Shown one piece after another: positions 36,024 to 44,926 of a DNA stretch of 64,000 bases. Origin of the DNA: UBA6623 sp965238125. GTDB taxonomy: Bacteria > Acidobacteriota > Terriglobia > Bryobacterales > UBA6623. Made by a program: the position numbers and the translations under genes. Within the stretch, counting starts at the first letter, position 1, and each line of letters begins with the position of its first letter. Where the stretch lies: positions 62,001 to 126,000 of the forward strand of contig OZ250179.1 of the NCBI GenBank assembly GCA_965238125.1. The letters are read 5' to 3'. The notes beneath the pieces were generated by a model. That model did no database searches. It was not told where the DNA came from and worked only from the letters and a program-made list of their open reading frames with translations.

Positions 36024-37568
36024 TTAGTGGGCGTGCCCGTGAACCGGGGCGTTGGCTGAAATTGACGCCAGCCGCACTAGATAAGCCCCTTGTGTGACAA
36101 CACGTTCGCCGGACCGCAGCCCTTCGGTGATCTGAACTTCCCCGCCCCGGCGGTTGCCGAGCTTCACCGGACGCCCCTCGAATGACTCTCCTCCGGTTTG
36201 CACGTAGACGAGCTTACGGCCGCTTTCATCCACAATCGCCGAGCTTGGAATCGTCGGCGCCTCCACCGATTCCGAGGTGAACAAGCGGAGGAACGTGGAC
36301 TGGCCGATCGCCAGTTTCCGCTGGGTGTTATCCACCAAGTAAGTTGTTTTGAGGGTTCGTGTGGCCGGGTCCACGACCCGCGCGGTGGAGATGAGCTTGG
36401 CGACCGGCAACGAGGCCTCCCACCCGGGGACCTCGATTTCCGCGCCGCGGAGCTTTTGCAGAATGGCGGCTCGCGATTCCGGCAGCGCGCCGGACACATG
36501 GACCGTGTCGGTCGCGGTGATTTCCAGCAGAGTGTCGCCTTCCTCGACATGGGATCCGTCCGTCACATAGACGGCCGTAACGACTCCCGCAAGATGAGAT
36601 CGTATCGAGAAGGCGGACTCTGATTCCTGGTGAGGATCGTCGCGACGCGTCGCTTCGTAGTAGGCCATTTGCTCTTCCGCCGCTTTGTGTTGCGCCGTCA
36701 CGACGGCCTCGCGGGCCTCGGCCTCTTGCAGCCGGCGAGCCGGGACGGCGCCCGCCGCGAGCAGTCTCTCGGCGCGTTTCCGTTCTCTCCGGGCGGATTC
36801 TAAGGCGACCCTCGCTTCGTCGAGTGGAAGCTGCAGAGCGCTGCGATTCGTGGATCCGCCCCACATTGGAACGACGGCGCCGAGGTTCTCTCCAGGTTTC
36901 ACGAATGCTCCCAGAGTCGGCAGTGGGACGGTGGGCAGCAGGCGGCCCGAAACCGGCGCGGTCACCGCCAACCGCCCCCCGCTGCGTGGCTCGATCGTGG
37001 CGGGCACGACGAAGCTTTCCCGCATCGACTTGAGGCTGACAAGCTGCGTCGCGAAGTCGAGCGTCCATTGCTGCTCCTTTAAGAAGGAGATTTCTCCCGT
37101 CTCCGAATCCTCCCCACGCGCACCCGGGAGGGCGCCGCCGGTTTGGCTCCCGTCGCTAACCGTTGTGGGCCCCAAATCGTGGGAGTCTTCGACGGCCGTC
37201 GATCGCACCTGAACCGTCATCGCCGCTGATCCCGGGCGGGTGGGTGTTACATCAACCCCAAAGATCCCGGGCCGTGAGGGGCCGTCGACGGCGAAGCTCT
37301 CCCCAGAGCCGTTTTCGTAGGCCAAATGCACCTCGACATGTCCCTCCATCAGGGGGGCGAAGGAATTCATGTCCGTCAGATGCACCGCGAAACGAGACGC
37401 CTCGCCCACTTGAAGCGGCGGGTACTCCATGAACAACTCGGTCTTCTGGGTCCAGCGGGTGACGGCGACGGGTTCGAGATCCTCCGGGGGAGCAGCGGCC
37501 TCCGGTTGCGGCTGCGGACTGCCGCAAGCCGACAGCATCAGAACAGCGGCAAGAATGTGTAATTTCAT
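36024..37568 (-). CDS. RND periplasmic adaptor (CzcB/CusB-like) with extra N-terminal domain
   Basis: A 514-residue lipoprotein (signal MKLHILAAVLMLSACGS, Cys15). Residues about 38-125 form a beta-sandwich-like extra domain (FMEYPPLQVGEASRFAVHLT). Next come the membrane-fusion-protein parts: barrel-sandwich lipoyl half (VTAPVSGRLLPTVPLPTLG), an alpha-hairpin (LDEARVALESARRERKRAER), the second lipoyl half (IRSHLAGVVTAVYVTDGSHV) and the beta-barrel domain. The C-terminus is HGHAH, a small metal-binding tail. It bridges the RND pump and the TolC-like channel in the periplasm. The stop-start overlap with the outer-membrane factor gene (ATGA) indicates coupled translation. Confidence 0.88.
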   Translation of the reverse strand: MKLHILAAVLMLSACGSPQPQPEAAAPPEDLEPVAVTRWTQKTELFMEYPPLQVGEASRFAVHLTDMNSFAPLMEGHVEVHLAYENGSGESFAVDGPSRPGIFGVDVTPTRPGSAAMTVQVRSTAVEDSHDLGPTTVSDGSQTGGALPGARGEDSETGEISFLKEQQWTLDFATQLVSLKSMRESFVVPATIEPRSGGRLAVTAPVSGRLLPTVPLPTLGAFVKPGENLGAVVPMWGGSTNRSALQLPLDEARVALESARRERKRAERLLAAGAVPARRLQEAEAREAVVTAQHKAAEEQMAYYEATRRDDPHQESESAFSIRSHLAGVVTAVYVTDGSHVEEGDTLLEITATDTVHVSGALPESRAAILQKLRGAEIEVPGWEASLPVAKLISTARVVDPATRTLKTTYLVDNTQRKLAIGQSTFLRLFTSESVEAPTIPSSAIVDESGRKLVYVQTGGESFEGRPVKLGNRRGGEVQITEGLRSGERVVTQGAYLVRLASISANAPVHGHAH

Positions 37569-38788
37569 GGCAACAGCTCCTTGGCGACGGTGTGGTCGAA
37601 CTCGATCTCCGCCAGCTTGGCGACCGATTGCAATTCCAGCAACCGCAGCTTCGCGCGTTGAGCCACCCGATAGGAATCGAGCAGTTCCAAGATGCCCAGT
37701 TCATCTTCTTGGTAGGCGATTTCAGCGATCTCGCGCAGCTCTTCGGCGCGCCGCCCCGACTTTGACCGGTAGTCCTCGGCGATCTTGCGGCGGAGTCGCA
37801 GCGAATCGTGCGCGGCGCGCACCTCGGCGAGAATGCGGCTCTCGAGAACCCGGCGGCGGGCACGGGTGTGAACCGCCTTGGCCGCGGCCAACTGCTTTTC
37901 CACTCGTCCTTTGTTGAACAACGGCAAATCGATCGAGAAACCCAGCACGGCACCCTTCGCATAGCGATCGCCGATCTGCTCCCGTTTCAGCCCGCCGGAG
38001 ATGACCGGGTTGGGGATGCGCAGACGATCCGCCGCCTTGCCCTCGAGCCGGAGCTGTTCCAACCGCTCGTTCTCGACCTGGTAGTCGCTGCGAGCGGCGA
38101 GGCCGTCGGCGAGGGCTTCGTTCAAATCCGGCAGCGCGAGGTCGGACGCCGACGTCTCGCTTGCCACCAAGTGTTCCGGATTCACGTTTTGACCGAGAAA
38201 GCCCGCCACCGCCGCTCTCGACTCGGCGATGGCGGCCTCCGCATCGGCCGATTCGGTCTCACGCTCGACGACCTCTCGTTCCGCGCGCAGACGATCGAAT
38301 CGCGATCCCTCGCCTGCTTTCTCACGCTCCCGCAAGATGCGAACGAGCTCTTGTAGTTCGTCGATACTCGCGCGAATGGCGCCTCTTCGCTTCTGCGCGT
38401 AGGCGAGCTGATGGAAAACGCCCCGCAGTCCGGCTTCGATCTGACGCAAAGCGTGGTCGGCTCCGGCCTCGGCCGCGGCCACGGCGGACTCGCCGGCCCG
38501 CCGCAACAAACGACGCCGTCCATTTATGACCAGAGGCTGTTCGAAAATGTAGTAATCCGTTCGCCCGGCGCCCTCGAATGTTGTGGTCACCGAGGGGTTC
38601 GGGTACAACGTGCCGCGCCGCGATTCCGCGCGCGACACCTCCACCCGAGCCTGCAATTCTCGGTACAGCGGACTTTCTCGAAGAAGCTGCAACGCCTGCC
38701 TCTCGGTCAGCTCTTGAGCGGCGGTCAGTGTCGCCAAACAGCAGACCAGAAGACTCAGGCGCACGGATACGCGTGCCCTCGCAATCAT
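37565..38788 (-). CDS. TolC-family outer membrane efflux channel (CzcC-like)
   Basis: A 407-residue protein with a signal peptide (VRLSLLVCCLATLTAAQ) and two tandem outer-membrane-efflux-protein domains of long coiled helices. Features: LTERQALQLLRESPLYRELQ at the start, the strand YPNPSVTTTFEG, and the internal pseudo-repeat with IPNPVISGGLKREQIG and LPLFNKGRVEKQLAAAKAVH. It should form the trimeric trans-periplasmic channel for the RND pump encoded downstream. Gene order (channel, adaptor, pump) is as in czcCBA operons. A His-rich protein gene precedes it by 59 bp. Confidence 0.88.
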   Translation of the reverse strand: MIARARVSVRLSLLVCCLATLTAAQELTERQALQLLRESPLYRELQARVEVSRAESRRGTLYPNPSVTTTFEGAGRTDYYIFEQPLVINGRRRLLRRAGESAVAAAEAGADHALRQIEAGLRGVFHQLAYAQKRRGAIRASIDELQELVRILREREKAGEGSRFDRLRAEREVVERETESADAEAAIAESRAAVAGFLGQNVNPEHLVASETSASDLALPDLNEALADGLAARSDYQVENERLEQLRLEGKAADRLRIPNPVISGGLKREQIGDRYAKGAVLGFSIDLPLFNKGRVEKQLAAAKAVHTRARRRVLESRILAEVRAAHDSLRLRRKIAEDYRSKSGRRAEELREIAEIAYQEDELGILELLDSYRVAQRAKLRLLELQSVAKLAEIEFDHTVAKELLP

Positions 38789-38847
38789 GGTTCAACCTCA
38801 CGGACGGACCCTAGGGCCCAAAGAAAGGAATCGTTCCTAGGCGGGAG

Positions 38848-39246
38848 TTAGGCGGGCGGAGCTCGGGGGATTATCGAAGATGTAAACGGCGGATCGTGAA
38901 TTCGCGGCTCTTGCGGCGGGTTTCCGATAACCACGACGACCGGGGAAACCGCGGAAGCCGGCGACCAGACGGCGGGCAGCGCATGAGGCGTTTGCGGTCG
39001 TTCCGACCGCAGCCAAGAAATCTCGACCAGGTTTTCGTCGCCGCCAACTGGACCGACTTGCGGCCCGCCATCCTCGGTGGCCGGCCGTCCATTGGGGTCA
39101 ACGTGAATGTGTGCCGCGAACCCTTGCGGATGCTCGGCCTCGACATGGTTCTTGTCGTGCTCGTCCACATGGAAATGGACGACCGGCCCCAGCTGAAAGG
39201 CCATCAGCAAGATCGGACAAAGAACGCCTGCAAGTTGCTTCCGCAC
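38848..39246 (-). CDS. His-rich secreted protein leading the metal efflux operon
   Basis: A 132-residue protein with a signal peptide (MRKQLAGVLCPILLMAFQLG). The mature N-terminus is dense in His/Asp/Glu (VVHFHVDEHDKNHVEAEHPQ, then AAHIHVDPN), a likely divalent-metal-binding segment; the rest is Pro-rich without predicted fold. It lies 59 bp upstream of the channel gene on the same strand and is probably the first gene of the operon. Small His-rich periplasmic proteins with czc/cus-type systems are thought to buffer or sense metal, and that role is inferred here. No family is recognised. Confidence 0.7.
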   Translation of the reverse strand: MRKQLAGVLCPILLMAFQLGPVVHFHVDEHDKNHVEAEHPQGFAAHIHVDPNGRPATEDGGPQVGPVGGDENLVEISWLRSERPQTPHALPAVWSPASAVSPVVVVIGNPPQEPRIHDPPFTSSIIPRAPPA

Positions 39247-39469
39247 TCATCTCTATAGTAAACGTCTTGGTCGCCGGTGTGCCAACCTTCAGGGTGCGCG
39301 ACATGAGGGTGGAAGATCAGGTGGCCGACCCCCGGGGGTGACAGGATCGGTCAACCCTAGCTACTTTCCGGTGCAAAATTCGCTGTTTCGACGCGTATGG
39401 GGTGCGCCGGCTTGCCGCGCGGCGAAAGCGTACCGTCGAACTTCGCGGTTTCCCCGGCTCGCGCCCCGA

Positions 39470-41059
39470 CTAGGAGTCTGTCCGAGTATTCATTATCTTC
39501 TTGGAGAAAAAACAAAAGTGGGGGATAATGGTTTATGGGCAAAACCTACCGGGCCTACCTTCCCGAGCAGAAACTGCTGCTGCCTCCCAGTTTGCAGGAT
39601 TGGCTGCCCGAAAACCACCTCGTCTATTTCGTCAACGACCTCGTTGATCAACTGGATTTGTCGGCCATCGAGAAGGTCTATGAAAGGGAGCAGCGCGGGC
39701 AGCCGCCTTATCATCCGCGGCTGATGGTCAAACTGCTGCTCTACGGCTATTGCCTGGGCGTGCGCTCCTCGCGCCGGATCGCCCGGCGGCTGGTCGAGGA
39801 CGTAGCCTTTCGCGTGTTGGCGGCCGGCAACCAGCCCGACTTCCGCACGATCTCGGATTTTCGCAAGATCCACCTGGAAGCCCTCGAGGGGCTGTTCCAA
39901 CAAGTGTTGCGGGTGGCGCTCGAGAGCGGGGCGATGAAGCTGGGTCGGGTGGCGCTCGACGGCACGAAGATGAAGGCCAACGCCTCCAAGCACAAGGCCA
40001 TGAGTTACGGGCGGATCCAGCACAGCGAGCCACAGTTGGCGGCCGAGGTGAAGCAAATGTTGGCCGAAGCCGAAGCAGTCGACGCGGCGGAGGACGCGCG
40101 CTACGGGGCCGAGAAGCCGGGCGACGAATTGCCCGAGGAGTTGCAACGCCGGCAGACGCGGCTGGAGAAGATTCGCCAAGCCAAGCAGGCGCTGGAGCAA
40201 CGAGCGAAGCAACGGGCGCAACAGCAAGCCGCCGCCGCGGGTCGCTGTGACGAGCTGGCGCGGCAAGCCGAACCGCGCGACAAAGATCAATACAATTTCA
40301 CCGATCCGGAGTCGCGCATTATGAAAAGCGGCGACGGGTTCGTGCAGGGCTACAACGCACAGGCGGCGGTCGAGAGCGTGGCGCAATTGATTGTCGGGCA
40401 GACGCTGACCGAGGCGGCGAACGACAAAGAGCAACTGGCGCCGTTGGTGGAAGCGGTCGAGCGGCAGTCGGGGCAACGGCCCGACGAAGTGTTGGCCGAC
40501 AGCGGCTATTGTTCGGAGAAGAACTTGGAATCGTTGGAAGCGCCCGAGAAGCCTGAGCAAAAGATCGAAGCGTATATTGCCGCCCAGAGACACCGGCGCG
40601 GACAACGGGCGTCGCCGCCGCGGGGGCGGATCCCGAGCCACCTCACGCGAGTCGAGCGGATGGAGCGCAAGTTACGGACGAAAGCGGGAGCGAAGATGTA
40701 CGCGCAACGCAAAGGGATCGTGGAGCCGATATTCGGACAGATTAAACAAGCCCGCGGGATTCGTCAATTTTTGTTGCGGGGGTTGAAGAAAGTGCGGGGC
40801 GAGTGGGCCTTGGTGTGCTTGACGCACAATATTTTGAAGATGCACGGGCTGTGTGGCGGAGCGTGATGGAGAAAAACCGGGAAGGGGGCGCCGGCGAGGC
40901 GCATGGAGGGCTCTGGAAGCCGTTTTGGGCGGCCCGCGCGGTTTGTTTGTGGCGCCCGGCGGTCGACGAGCCTTCCGCGCCCGTGCGTCGCTGACCTCGG
41001 CGCCCGAATCTCCCGCCCTGCCGGAACTGTGCCAAGTTGTTACTCGGACAGACTCCTAG
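39470..41059 (+). mobile_element. IS1182-type insertion sequence (complete)
   Basis: An 18-bp perfect terminal inverted repeat, taggagtctgtccgagta at 39471-39488 and its complement at 41041-41058, encloses the transposase gene. Each end sits in a CTAG (39470-39473 and 41056-41059), which may reflect the palindromic target preference seen for this family. The element lies between the metal efflux operon and a kinase-gene fragment on its right; the left flank has no matching kinase sequence that I can see. Confidence 0.88.
39535..40866 (+). CDS. IS1182-family transposase
   Basis: A 443-residue DDE transposase with the DUF772 N-terminal domain (LPENHLVYFVNDLVDQLDLS, PPYHPRLMVKLLLYGYCLGV, SSRRIARRLVEDVAFRVLAA) and the first catalytic Asp in RVALDGTKMKANASKHKAM. 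The insertion domain is Gln/Ala-rich. The second and third catalytic residues lie in DEVLADSGYCSEKNL and RKGIVEPIFGQIKQARG. The frame is intact, so the element may be functional. Confidence 0.92.
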   Translation: MGKTYRAYLPEQKLLLPPSLQDWLPENHLVYFVNDLVDQLDLSAIEKVYEREQRGQPPYHPRLMVKLLLYGYCLGVRSSRRIARRLVEDVAFRVLAAGNQPDFRTISDFRKIHLEALEGLFQQVLRVALESGAMKLGRVALDGTKMKANASKHKAMSYGRIQHSEPQLAAEVKQMLAEAEAVDAAEDARYGAEKPGDELPEELQRRQTRLEKIRQAKQALEQRAKQRAQQQAAAAGRCDELARQAEPRDKDQYNFTDPESRIMKSGDGFVQGYNAQAAVESVAQLIVGQTLTEAANDKEQLAPLVEAVERQSGQRPDEVLADSGYCSEKNLESLEAPEKPEQKIEAYIAAQRHRRGQRASPPRGRIPSHLTRVERMERKLRTKAGAKMYAQRKGIVEPIFGQIKQARGIRQFLLRGLKKVRGEWALVCLTHNILKMHGLCGGA

Positions 41060-41116
41060 TCTCGACCCGCCGCTCCAACCCGAGGCTGTTGCCAAAACCC
41101 GGCGGTACGAACCGGC

Positions 41117-41400
41117 GTGCCCATCGAACTCGACTACTTGATCGACAAGGCGCCGGTGAAAGAGCGCGACGAGCGTTATCAGCACGTCGATGAGGTGCTG
41201 GTCGACCTACGGGAGTTGCAGAAAGATCGGCCGAGCGGGGCAGGCCGGCCGCGGACCACCCCCGGTACGGCTCGTCCCCGCCCCCGCCACCGACAAAGGA
41301 GATCGACCAAGGTAATGGCCGGCGCGGCTGCGGCGGTTGTTCTCACGATCGCCGGGGCGGCCTTGTGGAACTTCCTGCTTACGACCGAGCCGCCTCTGCA
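41117..41400 (+). pseudogene. Serine/threonine protein kinase gene fragment
   Basis: Right of the IS1182 element a frame reads DKAPVKERDERYQHVDEVLV, then DLRELQK. This is the end of a eukaryotic-like kinase domain (the usual form is KALEKDRDERYQ). A Pro/Arg-rich linker and a membrane helix (AAAAVVLTIAGAALWNFLL) follow, as in bacterial receptor kinases. The catalytic domain is absent and the sensor domain after the helix is lost. The IS insertion or related deletions probably destroyed the gene. Confidence 0.55.
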
Positions 41401-41505
41401 TCGATGCTTGCGGCGGGTTCGGTCTCCAGGGCGTCATGGCCGATTGAGGAAGGGCAGGTCTGGAGACCTGCCCCACTGCGAGACGCCGCGCCCAGGCGGG
41501 TCGTG

Positions 41506-42186
41506 TCAGAATTCGAAACAAATCGAGACCTGCATCTGGCGCGACTGACGGGCCGATGTCACGCGCCCAAAGTTCCCGTTGATCTGACGGCCGTCCGGCG
41601 TGAAGCGGGCGAAGTTGTCCACGCCGTCAAACTGCGTATGGTTGAACAGGTTGTAGAACTCCCAACGAAGCTGAAACCGAGCCTTCTCATGCACCGGGAT
41701 GTTCTTGTAAACCGTGAAATCCCAGGAATTGATGCCCGGCCCGCGGAAGACGTCCCGAGGGGCGTTGCCGAAGTCCCCGAATTCCGGCGCGGAAACCGAG
41801 CCGGGATTAAACCAGCGATCGAAGCTCTTGTTGTCGATGATCGGGTTTCGGACCATGTTGACGCGCGGCGCGTCGCCGCCGCCCCAGCGATCGACGCCGT
41901 CGATATAGCCGAAGTTAATCCCTCGCGGGAAGCCGCTCGCCATGGTGATGATGCCGGCGATCTCCCAATTGTGGAAAACCGCGCGACCCACCCGACCGCC
42001 GGAGAACAGATTCGCGGTGGGACGACATTGTTCGGGTAGGGTTCGCCCGCGGCTGGGTCGACGATCGTCACCCGAGGGGTCAAGGATCGTACCCGAGACA
42101 CGGCCCGAAACCTGGGCGGAGACCGGCATCGAAGCGATCAAAAAACCGTGAGGGAGAGAAGCATTGGAGAGAACTTTGCCATCGAA
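41506..42186 (-). pseudogene. Internally deleted TonB-dependent/Oar-like receptor gene
   Basis: The 5' part encodes the end of a signal peptide and the beginning of a carboxypeptidase-regulatory-like plug domain (SAQVSGRVSGTILDPSG). It then jumps, through a short scrambled stretch, to a receptor C-terminus: NWEIAGIITMASGFPRGINF, RWFNPGSVSAPEFGDFGNAP, NSWDFTVYKNIPVHEKARFQ, LRWEFYNLFNHTQFDG and a final Phe. Full-length members have roughly 1000 or more residues, so most of the barrel is missing. Oar-like receptors with this end are very common in Acidobacteriota. The gene product would not be a functional receptor. Confidence 0.7.
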
Positions 42187-42229
42187 TCTTATCAGGCCCG
42201 GCGGGGGCTGGGAGGTGCCCCCGGTGAGC

Positions 42230-43081
42230 CTATCGGTTCCCCGCTTCCTCGGCCTCGCGGCCGGAAAGCGCTTGCGACATAAAGTCCAAGATGCGGCCGA
42301 GCTCGTCGTGGTTGTAGATCCCCAATGCGTCACGGTGACTCCATGACGTGCTTGGCGTCAGCTCGACCCGGTCGCGCGGAAACGTTCGCAGCACGGGCAG
42401 CTTGGCGCTGAGATCGAAGACTTGCATCGGCCCCTGCTTGCTCGCGACCGGAAGGGCTGGGAAGGGTTCTTCGCCGCTCGGCCGGGCTGTTTGAACAGCC
42501 TTCCCCTCGAGGGCAAGCAACGCTTCAATGTTTTCCGGCAAACTTTCCGAGATCGAAGGCGCCACCCGCACGCCCCAGCCGTCGAACAAATGACACGCCC
42601 CGCAGGCCCCCACTCGTGCCGCGTCGAAAAACAGCTCCCGCCCAGGGTGATCGAGCCACGGGCGGTTGGGATCCAGGTCCTCCGCGGCTTGTTCGGACGG
42701 ACCCTGGATCGAAACGACATACGACACGACCGTTTCGAGCTCTTCGAGCGAAAGCTGCTCCCCCCAACCCGGCATGGCCGTGTCGGGAACGCCGTCGCGC
42801 GTTATCCGCATCACGTACTCACGCGTGAACTCGCGCTCGGCCAAAGCGGGCGCGCGCCCGGCCGCGCCCTGGTCGCCGTGACAATTCTGGTTGGCGCACG
42901 TCTGTGCGTAGACCCGTCGGCCGATCGCGATCTCGGTGGGTTGCGCATGCAATCCCGATCGCGCCCCCGACCAGGCCCCCGCAGCGACAGCCACGACAAG
43001 TAGAAGACTGCGGCGGGACGCTGGCCGCCTCGATCGTCGGGCCGCGCGCGCGGCCAAGGGGAGTGCGGGACCCGGCGTCAT
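42230..43081 (-). CDS. Diheme cytochrome c partner of the PQQ dehydrogenase
   Basis: The start at 43081 (MTPGPALPLAARAARRSRRP) overlaps the stop of the upstream PQQ-dehydrogenase gene by four bases (ATGA), so the longer upstream frame is rejected. A signal peptide follows (SLLLVVAVAAGAWSGARSGL). Two heme sites are visible: CANQNCH (near residue 70 of this start, an unusual CX4CH) and CGACH (near residue 160, canonical CXXCH). Axial Met candidates lie in DTAMPGWGEQLS. It should accept electrons from the dehydrogenase and pass them to the respiratory chain. The C-terminal 90 residues have no recognised domain. Confidence 0.8.
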   Translation of the reverse strand: MTPGPALPLAARAARRSRRPASRRSLLLVVAVAAGAWSGARSGLHAQPTEIAIGRRVYAQTCANQNCHGDQGAAGRAPALAEREFTREYVMRITRDGVPDTAMPGWGEQLSLEELETVVSYVVSIQGPSEQAAEDLDPNRPWLDHPGRELFFDAARVGACGACHLFDGWGVRVAPSISESLPENIEALLALEGKAVQTARPSGEEPFPALPVASKQGPMQVFDLSAKLPVLRTFPRDRVELTPSTSWSHRDALGIYNHDELGRILDFMSQALSGREAEEAGNR

Positions 43082-44835
43082 TCCGACTCCTCGGGCAATG
43101 AAAATGCGTAGACGGTCGAACCGCTGCGCGCCCCTCCAGTCTCGATCAACTCCGGGAACAGCGCCATCAGCGTCTTCGCATATGAGCCCCAGCCGCTGGG
43201 GGTCGCGATGTACTGTCGGCCGCCGACCGCATAGGTGACCGACGATCCGCGGTGCCCGGAACCGGTTTGGAAGCTCCACAGCTTTTCGCCGTTGCGGGCG
43301 TCGAGAGCGAAAAAGGCACCCTCCGCGTCGCCGCTGAAGATCAGGTCACCCGCGGTCGCCAAGACCGACGCGGCGAGCAAATATTTGTACGAGTACTCCC
43401 AGCGCTTCTCGCCGCTCAGCGGATCAAACGCCGCAATCGACGCAAAGTTCTCTACGCCCTCGGGCTTCTTGAGGCGCCAAAAACCGCCGGAGTAGGGTTT
43501 GCCTTCCTTGGCCGGCTGTCGGCGGACAAACATCTCGTTGCAAAATTGCGCGGTGGGGGTAAAAATCAGGCCCGAGCGAGGCGAAAACGCCGCCTGGTTC
43601 CAGCTCTTGGCGCCGTAGACGCTGGGGCAGATGAGGACCGGTTTCCCCGGCCGAGGCTCGTTGCGGCCGACCAGCTTGCCGTCTTCGGTGATCCCTTGGA
43701 CCCAGTTCATGCCCTCGCTGAAGGGCCAAATCTTGACGATTTCGCCGTTGGTACGATCGAGCACGAAAGCGTAGCCGGTTTTCGTTAAGTGAACCAGCAG
43801 CTTACGTATTCGCCCGCGCACGGGAAGATCAACAAGGATGCATTCGTAGGCCGCGTCGTAGTCCCACACGTCGTGGGGAACCACTTGGTAATGCCATCGC
43901 AACGTGCCGCTATCCGCGTCGAGGGCAACGACGCTGGCGGTGTAGAGGTTGTCCCCCTTGCGTTTGGCCCCATCGAGGTCGCTGGCGGCGTTCCCGGTGC
44001 CCCAATAGATGAGATCGAGTTCGGGATCGTAGGAGCCGGTCATCCAGGGGGCTCCCCCACCGTATTTCCAACTATCGCCGGGCCATGTTTCGTGACCCGG
44101 CTCGCCCGGTCCCGGGATGGTGTAGAAACGCCAGGCAAAGCGGCCCGTCTTTGCGTCAAAGGCGGTCAAGTTGCCGCGGTAGGCGGAATCTCCCCCCGTG
44201 CCTCCGACGACGACTTTGTCCTTGACGATCAGCGGCGCGGCGCTGATATTGCAGCCGCACTGTTTGATATCACCGACGGCGACATTCCAGACTTCCTCGC
44301 CGGTTTTCTGATCGACAGCCACTAAGTGGTTGTCGTGGGTCCCCATGAAAACGAGGCCGTGACCGACGGCGACGCCCCGGTTTTGACTGCCGTAGGGCAC
44401 GCGCGCCTTGCCCCCCAAACGCCAACGCAACGTGGATTCACCGTACTCGTACCGCCACAGGACTTTGCCCGTGGCCGCATTCAGGGCGAAGATGCGGTTT
44501 CTCGACGTCGAAACATACATCACGCCGTCGATGACGATAGGCGTGGATTGCAAGCCGTTCGAATAGTCGCCGGTTTGAAAGGCCCAGTTCGGCGTCAGCT
44601 TGCGGACGTTGGCGCGGTTGATCTGGTCCAGCTCGCTGTAGCGCCATGCGGCGGGGGTGCCGCCGTAGCCGGGCCAGTCGGCGCCGGTGCCCTGGGCGAA
44701 AACGACGCCGGCGGAGAGTAGGAGCCCAGCGCACAGGGAGGCCGCCGCGGCCGGCGATCTCTTGGCGGTCACAACAGCGTGGGTGGCGACGCTCCGTGAA
44801 AATCGGTAAGTCGGAATCGGCGGGCGGCGGTACAC
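43078..44835 (-). CDS. PQQ-dependent alcohol-dehydrogenase-type quinoprotein
   Basis: An eight-bladed quinoprotein of about 585 residues with a signal peptide (SPAAAASLCAGLLLSAGVVF, cleaved after FAQ). It may start at GTG 44835 or at GTG 44772, which gives a shorter n-region. Motifs: DWPGYGGTPAAWRYSELDQI, SQNRGVAVGHGLVFMGTHDN, IKQCGCNISAAP (in place of the vicinal CC disulfide), NLTAFDAKTGRFAWRFYTIP, GAPWMTGSYDPELDLIYWGT and VPHDVWDYDAAYE. The last contains the catalytic Asp and, two residues on, the extra Asp that marks lanthanide-dependent enzymes. It oxidises an alcohol in the periplasm using PQQ; the substrate is unknown. The cytochrome c gene is translationally coupled downstream. Confidence 0.87.
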   Translation of the reverse strand: MYRRPPIPTYRFSRSVATHAVVTAKRSPAAAASLCAGLLLSAGVVFAQGTGADWPGYGGTPAAWRYSELDQINRANVRKLTPNWAFQTGDYSNGLQSTPIVIDGVMYVSTSRNRIFALNAATGKVLWRYEYGESTLRWRLGGKARVPYGSQNRGVAVGHGLVFMGTHDNHLVAVDQKTGEEVWNVAVGDIKQCGCNISAAPLIVKDKVVVGGTGGDSAYRGNLTAFDAKTGRFAWRFYTIPGPGEPGHETWPGDSWKYGGGAPWMTGSYDPELDLIYWGTGNAASDLDGAKRKGDNLYTASVVALDADSGTLRWHYQVVPHDVWDYDAAYECILVDLPVRGRIRKLLVHLTKTGYAFVLDRTNGEIVKIWPFSEGMNWVQGITEDGKLVGRNEPRPGKPVLICPSVYGAKSWNQAAFSPRSGLIFTPTAQFCNEMFVRRQPAKEGKPYSGGFWRLKKPEGVENFASIAAFDPLSGEKRWEYSYKYLLAASVLATAGDLIFSGDAEGAFFALDARNGEKLWSFQTGSGHRGSSVTYAVGGRQYIATPSGWGSYAKTLMALFPELIETGGARSGSTVYAFSLPEESE

Positions 44836-44926
44836 AACGACAGCTCCAGGCGGGGAACAGTATAGCCGGTTCGCGCGACCGCGAAAGCGTCGCGGTCCCC
44901 AATATCGTGTTTTCTATAATGGAGCC

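Noticed and set aside
44915..44920. TATAAT hexamer as promoter of the TPR gene
   Set aside because: It lies 7 bp from the start codon and has no -35 partner at proper distance; a leaderless transcript is possible but not supported.
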